NCBI GenBank assembly: GCA_964636385.1
Contig: CAZWSC010000010.1
Coordinates: 17,375 to 81,374, forward strand
DNA from: CAZWSC01 sp964636385
GTDB lineage: Bacteria > Eisenbacteria > RBG-16-71-46 > CAIMUX01
Length of the DNA: 64,000 nt
Reading direction: 5' to 3'
Shown here: piece by piece, positions 28,976 to 37,655 of the stretch
Position numbering within the stretch: the stretch's first letter is position 1
Layout: every line of letters begins with the position of its first letter
Position numbers and translations under genes: made by a program
The notes under the pieces: model-generated
The model's input: the letters and a program-made list of their open reading frames with translations, nothing else
The model's database searches: none
Told to the model about the DNA's origin: nothing

Positions 28976-30205
28976 CTAGAACGCCCGGCCGAACCGCCCG
29001 TACGTGACCCCGACGTGGAAGCGCAGGAAGGTTTCCTGCAGGCCGACATCGTCCCGGTTCCCGGTTCTACCGTACTCCACGCCCACGTCCAGGTAACCGC
29101 GGTCAACCTGTACAGGCACGCCCAGCCCGAGGGTGGCTGCCCACTCGCTCACGCCGGTTCCGTCCCTCTGCAGAACCGGCAGATCGCCGTGCGAGAACCC
29201 CGCCCGCCAGAGGGCGCGCCTGAGCGCCGGGTACTGCCTCGGGGTATCGTGGGGGGGGTGGAGGACATAGCCGATGCCGAGCCGTCTGGCGTCCTGAAGA
29301 AGGAATCCTTCCGCATCGCCTCCGCCTGATGCGCCCTTCAGGCTGAACTCCGAATCGGTCCACGGAACCGCGTTCCAGTCGAGGGCGACGCGATGCCGTC
29401 CGCCGATCGTGTAGGAGATGCCAAATCCGTATCCTTCCGGAAGCCGCAGGGCGGCGCGCCTCTCCCAGTCCAGGCCGGTGGTGCTGGTCAGCTTCGCATC
29501 GAGGTCGAGATCCATCGCTCCGTGGTACACCCCGCCCAGCGCCAGGCCGGGAAACGGGCGGGCCTGGAATCCCGCACTCCACGAGAACCCGTTCTTCATG
29601 CGGGTTCGTACGGTGGTGCGGGTGCCGAGATACCCCGGCGAGTCGTACACATCCTCGCTGATGTCCCGAAGCGTTCCCTGCGCATGGCCGATCCGAAGAC
29701 CCAGGGATCCCAGGTCACCGGGGAGGCGGCAGGCAACAGAACCGGACAGTTCGCCGAGTCCGCCCGATCCCCGCAGCGTCCTGGTGAAGGAGGCATCCTC
29801 CCAGCCGGCGTTCCGCTTCATCTTCACGAAGTACCTCGCGTCCGTGAGGTCCCGGTAACCTGCGCTCCAGGACAGGGGGCCGGGACCGGGCAGCACGACA
29901 GCCAGGCTGTAGAGGCGGGTCCTGCTGCGCCGCCAGGAGCGTTCCGACTCCGAAGTGCTTATCCAGCGGGTGTGGTGTGCAAGGCTCTGGCCGACCTGCG
30001 GCCTTTCGGCCCATGCAAGTCCCGCAGGGTTGACGAAGCTCATCTGGTGCGAATCCACAACCCCGATGGCGGTACCCCCCGCCATCCGGGAGGCGCTGTC
30101 GTAGCCCTCCTGCGGGCGGCCGATCCACTCCATCCCCCAGAGCGACTCGCCGTGTGAAAGCCCGGGCACGGCCAGCAGAATCGACAGGAGCAGGATCCTG
30201 CGCAT
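28976..30205 (-). CDS. Outer-membrane beta-barrel protein, PorV/UPF0164-like
   Basis: A 409-residue exported protein. The signal peptide (about residues 1-19) is followed by GMEWIGRPQEGYDSASRMAGGTA, then SFVNPAGLAW, the 'early NPA' pattern typical of PorV/FadL-related outer-membrane proteins of FCB bacteria. The rest is a series of amphipathic strands with alternating aromatic residues, ending in a beta signal (FHVGVTYGRFGRAF). PorV-like proteins assist type-IX surface sorting in Bacteroidota; that role here is inference. The start at 30205 shares a base with the stop of the upstream lipoprotein gene (TGATG), so the two are translationally coupled. Confidence 0.75.
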   Translation of the reverse strand: MRRILLLSILLAVPGLSHGESLWGMEWIGRPQEGYDSASRMAGGTAIGVVDSHQMSFVNPAGLAWAERPQVGQSLAHHTRWISTSESERSWRRSRTRLYSLAVVLPGPGPLSWSAGYRDLTDARYFVKMKRNAGWEDASFTRTLRGSGGLGELSGSVACRLPGDLGSLGLRIGHAQGTLRDISEDVYDSPGYLGTRTTVRTRMKNGFSWSAGFQARPFPGLALGGVYHGAMDLDLDAKLTSTTGLDWERRAALRLPEGYGFGISYTIGGRHRVALDWNAVPWTDSEFSLKGASGGGDAEGFLLQDARRLGIGYVLHPPHDTPRQYPALRRALWRAGFSHGDLPVLQRDGTGVSEWAATLGLGVPVQVDRGYLDVGVEYGRTGNRDDVGLQETFLRFHVGVTYGRFGRAF

Positions 30206-31581
30206 CACTCTGCACCTCCCTTCGCCCACCGTGGATCCGGAGGCATTGTGTAAAGCAGGCGGAGCTGGGGTCGTTTCGCCTCCTCGGAGCTGCCGGAGTG
30301 AATCGCGATCGACCTCCTAGAGGAGACTTCGCCGATCGCCCTTACGAGAAGCCCATGATTCGCCCCGCCGTCGAACCAGCGCTGCACAAGGTCGCCGATG
30401 TCCAGCGACAGGCTCCAGCCGATCGAATCCAGCTCCGCGGCAACCACGGCCCGGTCGTAGAATGCCCCCACCGTTATCTCGAGTGATCCGTCATCTCCCG
30501 ACTCGTCCCACTCCCCGTCCACGTGGTACACACCTGCGCTGATTCCCTCCGGCACCTCGGGTGAATCCAGGTAGAGCCGCAGAAGCGCGCGGTTGACGGT
30601 GATCCCTCTCGGATCCTCGCCGGTCTCCAGGCGCACTGAATCAGGCAGTGTGAGCAGGGAGTCGGGGAAGTCGAACTTCAGCAGGGCACGTGTCGGCAGC
30701 CACTCGCTGATCCTGACGAGTTCCCCATCCGGAGGAAGGGGATCGCGCCTGTCCAGGTAGACAAACGCATCCTTCACCGGAGAGACGATCTTCAGTATCG
30801 AATCGCCCGACATGACCTCGAGGGGAGGATTCGCTATCCTCACGCCTGTCTGGTCGGTCAGCACGGCCTTTCTGGAAAGGACCTCCAGCACTCCGTCCGA
30901 AGAACCCTCGCTCAGGAGGAGCGCGATACCGCGGTTGCTGTCGGGATCCCGGACCCAGCGGCGGATCGTGGCGCCCGGTATCTCGACCACCCGCTCCACC
31001 AGGAAGGAATCCTCCCTCACCGGGACTGGTTGGGGATAGGTGAAGAACGGCTCATCCGCGAACGCCGGCCGTTTCTCCCAGAGCAGGGCGGTCTCCGACC
31101 AGGATGTGTCCGAGATCACCTCGTGGGCGGAGACTCTGATCGCATCCCCCTGCCCCCCGTGCATGCGCAGTCCCAGCCTGGCGCTCGTCACGGTCGAAGT
31201 GTCCGGAAAGTCACCGAACTGGAGATACGCTATCGCCTCCAGGGTGTCGCTCCGGGCAATGCGCAGGACGGGCGCGAAGCCCGATGACAGCTCCGCGCGG
31301 ATCGGGCGGTCCATCACCGGCTCAGCCACGAAGAGGGTTTCGGGCATGGCGAGAAGGCCATCCCTCTGGCTGCCCGGATTGAAGAGCGGACTTTCCCCTT
31401 CGGAGCACCCGGTCGCGAGCACCGCCAGAAGCAGGAGGCCAATCCGGGGCAGGAATCCCGCCGGATGCGGGGATCCGGCCCGCCGCCGCGCGCCATATCG
31501 TACTCTGTCCCTCGCCGTGAGGAGCCGGCCCCGGGCGTTCCCAGAGGCGGATTCGGTCATCGCCGTGCTTGATTGCCTCAA
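30205..31581 (-). CDS. Lipoprotein with DNRLRE-like domains
   Basis: A 458-residue lipoprotein of unknown function. A long basic N-terminal stretch leads to a hydrophobic segment and a lipobox (LATG|C near residue 59). The body contains two copies of a DNRLRE-like beta domain: the pattern LQFGDFPDTSTVTSARLGLRMHG...TSWSETALLWEKRP appears first, and a second copy (RALLKFDFPDSLLTLP, RALLRLYLD, GEWDESGDDGS) follows. Such domains occur in surface and matrix proteins. I chose the TTG at 31581, six bases after GGGAGGT; two ATGs lie nearby (31560, 31596), so the exact start is uncertain. It is coupled to the outer-membrane protein gene. Confidence 0.7.
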   Translation of the reverse strand: MRQSSTAMTESASGNARGRLLTARDRVRYGARRRAGSPHPAGFLPRIGLLLLAVLATGCSEGESPLFNPGSQRDGLLAMPETLFVAEPVMDRPIRAELSSGFAPVLRIARSDTLEAIAYLQFGDFPDTSTVTSARLGLRMHGGQGDAIRVSAHEVISDTSWSETALLWEKRPAFADEPFFTYPQPVPVREDSFLVERVVEIPGATIRRWVRDPDSNRGIALLLSEGSSDGVLEVLSRKAVLTDQTGVRIANPPLEVMSGDSILKIVSPVKDAFVYLDRRDPLPPDGELVRISEWLPTRALLKFDFPDSLLTLPDSVRLETGEDPRGITVNRALLRLYLDSPEVPEGISAGVYHVDGEWDESGDDGSLEITVGAFYDRAVVAAELDSIGWSLSLDIGDLVQRWFDGGANHGLLVRAIGEVSSRRSIAIHSGSSEEAKRPQLRLLYTMPPDPRWAKGGAE

Positions 31582-32176
31582 CTTGTTACCTCCCATGAGG
31601 GCAGATCGTATGAGAGCCAACGCTGCAGGTCAACGTGGAGGGTTGGACGAAATCCCGGTGCTGCTCAACGCGCACCTGCGTGCGCGAGAACCCCTGGACG
31701 CCACCCACCCCAATCGGGCCGACATGAGCCATCTGCACGCAAGGCGCCTTATCACAGGAGTATCAGACCGCTGCGCAGGAACATGGCTGCTCCGCCGAGG
31801 GGCCTCTCCCCACACTCACCACAAGACCAGCACACCGACACCTCACGTTCCCAGGCGCTTGCGACGATGGCACAGCCCTTGCGGCACACAAGGTCATCGT
31901 AGCCTCCGCAAGCGCGAGACAAGCCGGTGGCCGGCTTCTCCCCGGCCGGCCACCGGCGGAATCAAGGAAAGGAGCCTGATCACCCAGCAACGCACCGAGC
32001 ACAGCGCATATCTCCGGGCTTCCCCCGACCCGGCCATGCGAGGCCTCCTGCCCCCGGGAGGCCTCGTCGCATTTTGACCCCCGGCTCCGACTGCCCTATG
32101 CTCGCCCCGGCACCGCAGCATCCTCTGGGTTGCCGCGGAAGTGTCGGATTCACGGCAACACCCGGGAGATAGTCAG
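31582..32176. other. Long divergent intergenic region with three strong hairpins
   Basis: These 595 bases separate a lipoprotein gene (minus) from the polysaccharide-export gene (plus). No frame looks coding. The right half holds three large inverted repeats in succession (listed separately), the last followed by a TTTT run, which suggests a structured RNA on the plus strand or a complex leader. A 12-base element shared with the groES upstream region lies at 31755-31766. Confidence 0.6.
31855..32075 (+). ncRNA. Candidate structured RNA (three hairpins and a terminator-like end)
   Basis: Hairpin 1 (31855-31915): GCGCTTGCG pairs with CGCAAGCGC, then ACGATG with CATCGT across a six-base bulge, then CCTTG with CAAGG around a seven-base loop. 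Hairpin 2 (31923-31957): 13 perfect pairs (GCCGGTGGCCGGC) with a nine-base loop. Hairpin 3 (32039-32066): ten perfect pairs (CGAGGCCTCC) followed by TCGCATTTT. I compared it by eye with RNase P, tmRNA, SRP and 6S RNA signatures and found no match. The strand is chosen from the T run and is not certain. Confidence 0.4.
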
Positions 32177-33562
32177 ATGCGCCACCGCGCCGGCAGCTCA
32201 GGAGAAGATGGCACTCGAGCGCAGAACTGCGGCAATACGGCCGGTGCGTTCAGGAGGCGCTGGATCGTACCCGGCCTGGTTGTCCATCGCGTGGGGCGTT
32301 TGGGACTCCCGCTTCTCATGACCTGCATCATCATGCATACGCTTGCGGATCCCGGCCGCGGGTCATACATGCTTCCAGAGGGTCTGCGCCGCCTGCAGAG
32401 CGAACTGGGTCAGCCTTACGGAACTGATGAGCTCGCGACCGATGCAGTGGCGGTTCCACTGGAGCGGCCGGTTGATCCCGACACCTACAGCCTCATCCCC
32501 GGAGACAGGCTGCACGTGGGCATATGGGGAGATCCCGCACGCACGCACCGGATCCGTGTGTCACCCGAGGGGGACCTGCTGATCCCCGATGTCGGCCCCG
32601 TGCGCGTGGTGGCTATGACGCTGAGAGAAGCCGAATCGGCCGTCACTTCAGCACTCCGTCCCTTCTACAGCACCGAAGCAGTTACAGTCCGGATCATCGA
32701 ACTCGGGCTCTACAGGATCGCTGTGACGGGCATGGTCGCCTCTCCCGGAATGGTGGAGCTCACATCCATGGACAGGCTCACCGACGCCCTGGAGGCAGCA
32801 GGCGGGCTGCTGGCCGGCGCGAGCCTCAGACGCGTCACGCTTCTCGATCAGGGCGCGCCCGCGGGCGAAGCCGGAGAGGTCGATCTTCTCGGGTGGTTCC
32901 TGGACGGAGATCAGGGTTCGAACCCTGTCCTGGTACCCGGGCTTGCCGTGGATGTCCCTGTCCGAAGCGATGCCGTGCGGGTGAGGGGCCCTGTGAACAT
33001 GCGTATCTTCGAGAAGGAGGCCAGACCCAGGCCCGACCCGATCCCCAACAGGCCGCCCGAAGAGCCGGAGAGCATCATCGAGTGGAAGCAGGGTGACACG
33101 GTGGGGAGGATCCTGGCCTGGCATGGAGGGCTTTCCGAGGCGGCGACCGGCCGCGCAACGCTCCTGCGCAGCGGGTCGCAGCGGATCGATCTCGACCTTA
33201 CGAACCGGGAATCGATGCGGACTCTGATGCAGCCCGGAGACCTGCTGGAGATCGAGTACGGCAACCGCTGGATCTACGTCGTCGGCTCGGTCAGATTCCC
33301 GGGGCGGTTCCCGTATCTTCCCGGGCGGACCGCACTGGACTACGTCGCGATGGCCGGCGGGGCGACCGAACTGGGCCGTGCGACCGGATGGAAGCTTATA
33401 CACCCTGACGGCAGGCAGACCGGCCTGGCCCTCGACACGGTCATGGATCCCGGCTCCACGATCCGGGTGCCGGAGAGGCGAACCTACACGCTCGCATCCC
33501 TGCTGTCGCCTCTGAGCACAGCGACAGCCCTGGTGATATCGGTCATTGCCCTGACGCGGTGA
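32177..33562 (+). CDS. Polysaccharide export protein (Wza-like, SLBB domains)
   Basis: A 461-residue exported protein of the Wza/OPX family. A basic N-terminus and one hydrophobic segment (about residues 35-55) act as signal or anchor. The Poly_export domain follows (YSLIPGDRLHVGIWGDP, RVSPEGDLLIPDVGPVRV, LREAESAVTSALRPFY), then two SLBB domains (YRIAVTGMVASPGMVEL and WIYVVGSVRFPGRFPYLPG) with a proline-rich insert between them, and a C-terminal hydrophobic helix (LSTATALVISVIAL). It probably forms the outer-membrane exit for the exopolysaccharide handled by the adjacent Wzz, ligase and glycosyltransferase genes. I preferred the ATG at 32177 (GGGAG upstream) to a GTG at 32141. Its end overlaps the convergent glycosyltransferase gene by 20 bases. 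Confidence 0.85.
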   Translation: MRHRAGSSGEDGTRAQNCGNTAGAFRRRWIVPGLVVHRVGRLGLPLLMTCIIMHTLADPGRGSYMLPEGLRRLQSELGQPYGTDELATDAVAVPLERPVDPDTYSLIPGDRLHVGIWGDPARTHRIRVSPEGDLLIPDVGPVRVVAMTLREAESAVTSALRPFYSTEAVTVRIIELGLYRIAVTGMVASPGMVELTSMDRLTDALEAAGGLLAGASLRRVTLLDQGAPAGEAGEVDLLGWFLDGDQGSNPVLVPGLAVDVPVRSDAVRVRGPVNMRIFEKEARPRPDPIPNRPPEEPESIIEWKQGDTVGRILAWHGGLSEAATGRATLLRSGSQRIDLDLTNRESMRTLMQPGDLLEIEYGNRWIYVVGSVRFPGRFPYLPGRTALDYVAMAGGATELGRATGWKLIHPDGRQTGLALDTVMDPGSTIRVPERRTYTLASLLSPLSTATALVISVIALTR

Positions 33563-34808
33563 TGGCCTCCAGCAGTTCGACCCAGGCGGCTGCGCAGTGA
33601 TCCCATGTGCGCGCACCGGCAATGTACCTGTGGCCGGGTCCTTCGCCCTCGCGCCATGGCCAGTCGCGCAGAGGCCTGCCTGAGCTCTCCCATCGCCTGC
33701 TCCACCGCTGGATTCCCTCCGCCCACGCCCCCGCGCCGCCGTCCGGGGGGATCCGCTCCCCGGCGCCCAGGCGTTCGACCAGGTCCAGGCCGCGCGCGGC
33801 CGTAACGATGATCGGGCGGTCACAGGCGAGTCCCTGCAGGAGCTTCAGGGCCTCGCTCTCCCCTCCCAGCGCCTCGTACAACGGGGCTCGATAGGGAACG
33901 ATGGCGGCCTGCGCCGCCTGAACCATGCGTGCCGCATCCTCCTCCGGCAGGCCACCGAAAAACTGCACCCGGCCTGCCAGGCCGAGTCTGCCGGTGAGGT
34001 TATACAGCGCAGTCCGCTCGGGTCCGTCCCCGGCTATCAGGAGGCGCAGCGGCAAACCGGGCAGGAGCGCGAGTGCCCGGATGACCGCCCCCAGATCCTG
34101 CACGCGGTTAAGGTTCCCGGCGAAGGCGAGCACGAACTCGGTGTCATCGGCGCCAAGCCCGCGGCGGATCTCCGGAATCTCCGCCCCCAGGACGGGGGGG
34201 ATCCAGGCTCCGTTCGGGATCACGTGAACACGGCGCGGATCGAGGCCATGCAGCGTGATGAGGGATGACGCCAGCGGGGATGTCACCGCAACGACTGCAT
34301 CCGCGCGGCGGAGCGCCGACCCCTCCACGAAGCGCGCACCCTTCGCGCGAAGCCCGCCGGCATTCCCGGGGCCACCTGCCTGCCCCGCCGTCAGGTCGCC
34401 ATGGGATGCGTGTATCTCGAGCACCAGCGGCGCGGGTCTGCGGCACCCTCTCCCGGCGCCGGGGCCTGCACAACCACCGGGTTGCGATCGCGGCAGGAGA
34501 AGCGGGGAGAAGCAGAAGAGCTCCTGGCGGATCAGGCGGACATCGGGCTCGAAGCTGACCGCATCGGCCCGCGCCTTCCGGGAGAGACGAAGCTCCCGGG
34601 TCACGTGGCGCAGCCGGGGCACGGGGATCCCGCTCACGTGGGCCCAGCCGCCCGACGGGCCGCTCCACCCGATCCCGGCCGATGGACGCGTAGAGAGGAG
34701 GCGCACTGTCTGCCCCCGCGACTCCAGCCCCTGTGCGAGGCGGCGCACATGCACGGCGTTACCCTGCGGGAGCGACAGGTCCACTCCTGCCTGGTACAGG
34801 ATCTTCAA
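33543..34808 (-). CDS. Glycosyltransferase family 4
   Basis: A 421-residue cytoplasmic glycosyltransferase with a GT-B fold. N-terminal ILYQAGVDLSLPQGNAVHVR and LVLEIHASHGD belong to the acceptor domain. The donor-binding domain has VHVIPNGAWIPP, FAGNLNRVQDLGAVIRAL, LLIAGDGPE, VQFFGGLPEEDAARM and the EX7E-like ALGGESEALKLLQGLACDRPII. It probably adds a sugar to the lipid-linked repeat of the neighbouring polysaccharide system. The start is inferred to be the TTG at 34808, because it overlaps the ligase stop as TTGA and begins the conserved sequence; the in-frame extension upstream lies inside the ligase gene. Confidence 0.85.
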   Translation of the reverse strand: MKILYQAGVDLSLPQGNAVHVRRLAQGLESRGQTVRLLSTRPSAGIGWSGPSGGWAHVSGIPVPRLRHVTRELRLSRKARADAVSFEPDVRLIRQELFCFSPLLLPRSQPGGCAGPGAGRGCRRPAPLVLEIHASHGDLTAGQAGGPGNAGGLRAKGARFVEGSALRRADAVVAVTSPLASSLITLHGLDPRRVHVIPNGAWIPPVLGAEIPEIRRGLGADDTEFVLAFAGNLNRVQDLGAVIRALALLPGLPLRLLIAGDGPERTALYNLTGRLGLAGRVQFFGGLPEEDAARMVQAAQAAIVPYRAPLYEALGGESEALKLLQGLACDRPIIVTAARGLDLVERLGAGERIPPDGGAGAWAEGIQRWSRRWESSGRPLRDWPWREGEGPGHRYIAGARTWDHCAAAWVELLEAITASGQ

Positions 34809-36193
34809 CGCCTGCCCCGCGGCGCCCAGGCCACGAGCGCTCCGGCCCAGAGCCAGATCCACTGGTTCACGAAGATATCACCGCTGAACTGCGCGTTGAC
34901 CATGTGGAAGACGAACTGCGCCGCAACCAGGCGCAGGAGTATCCGTTCCACCAGCGATCCCCGCCCCGCCTGGAGCCTCCTCCATCCGTTCCAGCGGCCG
35001 AACAGGACTGCGAGGAAGGCCAGCCAGATCACGAGCCCGGGCAGGCCGTTCTCAAGGTAGAGCTCGAGGAAGATGTTGTGCGGGTAGAACCGCTGGTCAC
35101 CGATGCTGAAGAGCTGGCTGAAGCCGCCCGTGCCCAGCCCCCACAGCCCGCTCTGCCGGAATGCATCGAGAGCCATGTCGAGAATGCGTGAGCGTACAAG
35201 GTTGGACATGGCGCGGCCTTCTACCAGGCGCTCGGAGGCGAATGCCAGCAGCAGGACCGGTGCTGCGATCATCAGCAGGACGGCGAGCCTGCGGATGATC
35301 GGACTCCGTCTGCGCCCCGCCATCTCCTGCTCCACTGTTCCGCCACCCAGGGCAAACCAGACCATCAGCGCGGCCGCGAGCGCCAAAAGCGGCCCGCGGG
35401 ATCCGGTGGCATAGGCGACCCATCCCATGAGCCCGATCACAGGCACCGCAGGGATCCACCGGATGCGGCCCATCGCCTGCAGCGCCAGGATCAGCAGGAT
35501 CCCCATCCCCATGTGCCGCGCCAGCCATATCGTGGTTATCCCGAGCGCGGACAGCCGCACCGGAAACGGATCGAACCTGACGAACCAGTTGACCCCTGCC
35601 GCAGACGCGATCAGCACCTGCCAGAACGTCAGCGGGATCAGGAAGGAGAGCGCGGCCTTCTCCAGGGTCTCCCCTTGATCTCCGCTGCTGGCAGGCTTCA
35701 GGATCCACGCCGCGCCGAATAGCAGGAGCAGGTTGACGAGCAGGTAGAACTGCAGCTTCATGAAGCCGTACGCGGGAGACTGCGTGTACATGAGTCCCGC
35801 TGCCAGGACGACGCCCAGCAGAGCGCCCAGACAGATCACGGGATCGCCGATGACCGATCTCCCCCGCCGGCTCAGCGTACCCCACAGCGATCCCCAGAAC
35901 TGGCCTGCGAGAACGAGCACGATCATCACCCAGCCCAGGTGCCACACCGGCTTCTCGGAACCGAGCGCATGGCTCACCCGGTCTAGAAGGGGCAGCCCGG
36001 CAGCGGAGAAGGCTATCGCGGCCCGGGGGCGGGACAGCAGCAGAGCCAGGCCGACAGCAGCGAGAAGCCCCGCTGTTATCGAGGCCGCGTGGGTCAGTGT
36101 GGCCAGCACGACCAGGTCTACGACCAGGATCGGAATCCAGAAGAGGCGCGCCGGCAGCCTGACCGCGGTAGTGCTGGCTGTGGCCTGGTCCAT
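34805..36193 (-). CDS. O-antigen ligase-like membrane protein (WaaL/Wzy type)
   Basis: A 462-residue polytopic inner-membrane protein with about ten to twelve hydrophobic helices and a large periplasmic loop before the last ones. The Wzy_C/O-antigen-ligase signature is seen in ATGSRGPLLALAAAL, in DMALDAFRQSGLWGLGTGGF and in FYPHNIFLELYLENG, where the His of PHN is the conserved residue of the family. It would ligate or polymerise undecaprenyl-linked glycan. The ATG at 36193 lies 13 bases after the Wzz stop, and the stop overlaps the glycosyltransferase start, giving the order Wzz, ligase, glycosyltransferase in one operon. Confidence 0.88.
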   Translation of the reverse strand: MDQATASTTAVRLPARLFWIPILVVDLVVLATLTHAASITAGLLAAVGLALLLSRPRAAIAFSAAGLPLLDRVSHALGSEKPVWHLGWVMIVLVLAGQFWGSLWGTLSRRGRSVIGDPVICLGALLGVVLAAGLMYTQSPAYGFMKLQFYLLVNLLLLFGAAWILKPASSGDQGETLEKAALSFLIPLTFWQVLIASAAGVNWFVRFDPFPVRLSALGITTIWLARHMGMGILLILALQAMGRIRWIPAVPVIGLMGWVAYATGSRGPLLALAAALMVWFALGGGTVEQEMAGRRRSPIIRRLAVLLMIAAPVLLLAFASERLVEGRAMSNLVRSRILDMALDAFRQSGLWGLGTGGFSQLFSIGDQRFYPHNIFLELYLENGLPGLVIWLAFLAVLFGRWNGWRRLQAGRGSLVERILLRLVAAQFVFHMVNAQFSGDIFVNQWIWLWAGALVAWAPRGRR

Positions 36194-36206
36194 CCGCCTG
36201 AACCTG

Positions 36207-37415
36207 TCAGAGACGCCGCAGGACGAAGCCCAGGCCGAGCTCATCCGCGATCCGCGACACCGTGTGGAAGCGGTCGGGGGCCTCTCTCCTCATCCGGATC
36301 AGGTTCTCCAGAATCGCGGCGAGCAGCACGCTCAGCAGGAAGGCCGCAAGGGTCGCACTCACGCAGATGAGCCAGCGGATCGGCCTCGCCTTCAGCGTGG
36401 GCGGCGCCGCCTCGTCCAGGATCTGCACTGTGGGCGTGTCCCGCATCTCCTGGATTCTGTACTGCTCATGCTGCTGGGTCAGGAACTCGAAGACGGCTTC
36501 CTGGATCTTCACCTCCCTGATAGCGCGCGCGTACTCCAGCGTGATGCCCGGGTAGTCGCGCAGCGGAAGATCGAGAGTGCCGGTTCTCGCCTCACGATCC
36601 GGACCGGTGGGCCGGTCGTCGGGCCCGAAATCGAGCGAGGCCATCCGTGCGGCCAATGCCGCCACCTCGCGCTCCAGCGAACGCAGGCCGGGGTGCTGAA
36701 CGCCAAGCTGGTCCCGCAGCACGGAGAGCTCGACCTCCTTGAAGATCAGCTGAACCTGCACCTGGGCCGCGGCGTTGATGACGGCCCTCAGCTGGTCCTC
36801 GGGGGCAAGTACACCGCTCTCCTCCTGTATCCGGCGCAGCGTCTCCTCCGCCTCGGACAGCTCCCGGCGGTTCTCCCGGAGCCGCCTCTCGATGAACTCC
36901 CGCGCGACCCGGGCCGAGCTGGTCCTCTTCTCGCGATTCACCCGGTCGAGTTCGGTGACAAAGGTCCTTGCCATACCCGCGGCGCGCTCCGGCTCTTTGT
37001 CGAGGACGGTGACCGTGACGACTCCCTCGCGCCCGACGTTCACGTCGACCTTCCTGCGCAGTGCTTTGAGAGCCCGGTCCATGTCGTCGACCTTGTAAAC
37101 CTCGAGAAGGCCGTGCTCCTCCACCACCACTTCCCGCACCGACCTGCTGTTCAGGATCGCCGCGAAGAGGTCGGAGGGGGAGGCCAGCACGGGAAGGTGC
37201 GTCCTGTTGCCGCCCAGGGCCGCCATGCTGATCATCGATGTCAGGCTGCCCAGGGTGGGTGATTCGTCCTCCGGAGGAAAGACGGAGCCGTGGGCCCTGT
37301 ACCACTTCGGCAGCAGGAATGCCACCAGCAGCGCCGCCACTGCCACTATGACGGTGTTCCAGAAGATCATGCGCTTCCACTTGAGGAGCGCGAGGCACTG
37401 TTCCAGGAGGCTCAT
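36207..37415 (-). CDS. Polysaccharide chain-length determinant (Wzz/PCP family)
   Basis: A 402-residue inner-membrane protein with the Wzz layout. One transmembrane helix lies near residues 17-37. A periplasmic region with long coiled coils follows (REFIERRLRENRRELSEAEETLRRI). Then comes the proline-glycine-type segment before a second helix (about 345-370; DEAAPPTLKARPIRWLICV), and a short cytoplasmic tail. There is no C-terminal tyrosine-kinase domain. It sets chain length together with the polymerase/ligase and the export protein. The ATG at 37415 lacks a good ribosome binding site, and TATACT ends only eight bases before it, so a leaderless transcript is possible. Confidence 0.88.
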   Translation of the reverse strand: MSLLEQCLALLKWKRMIFWNTVIVAVAALLVAFLLPKWYRAHGSVFPPEDESPTLGSLTSMISMAALGGNRTHLPVLASPSDLFAAILNSRSVREVVVEEHGLLEVYKVDDMDRALKALRRKVDVNVGREGVVTVTVLDKEPERAAGMARTFVTELDRVNREKRTSSARVAREFIERRLRENRRELSEAEETLRRIQEESGVLAPEDQLRAVINAAAQVQVQLIFKEVELSVLRDQLGVQHPGLRSLEREVAALAARMASLDFGPDDRPTGPDREARTGTLDLPLRDYPGITLEYARAIREVKIQEAVFEFLTQQHEQYRIQEMRDTPTVQILDEAAPPTLKARPIRWLICVSATLAAFLLSVLLAAILENLIRMRREAPDRFHTVSRIADELGLGFVLRRL

Positions 37416-37655
37416 GGCCCGGCAGTATAGCATCATCCCCCGACCCGGGATACGGCAGGTGCCGGGTGGGGCCACGCCGGCAGACCGCGGGTCCCTGCCC
37501 GGAATCCTGCCTCCCGGCCCCGAGTCCGCAGTGGAAACCTGCCCGGGTTTGTGCTATCACTCGCCATCTGGGGCTCTGGCCCCGGCCGGTCATGCCTGAT
37601 CAGGGGCAGAGAGCCCCGGACGGCCGGGCTGCGCCGATGTCCCCGGGGAGGTCCG

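Noticed and set aside
31980..32077. Leader peptide frame ending at the third hairpin
   Set aside because: The GGAAAGGAG sequence resembles a ribosome binding site, but no ATG, GTG or TTG follows at a usable distance.
32912..32927. A tRNA T-arm-like GGTTCGAACCC within a palindrome
   Set aside because: It lies inside the polysaccharide export gene in frame, and no acceptor, D or anticodon stems surround it.
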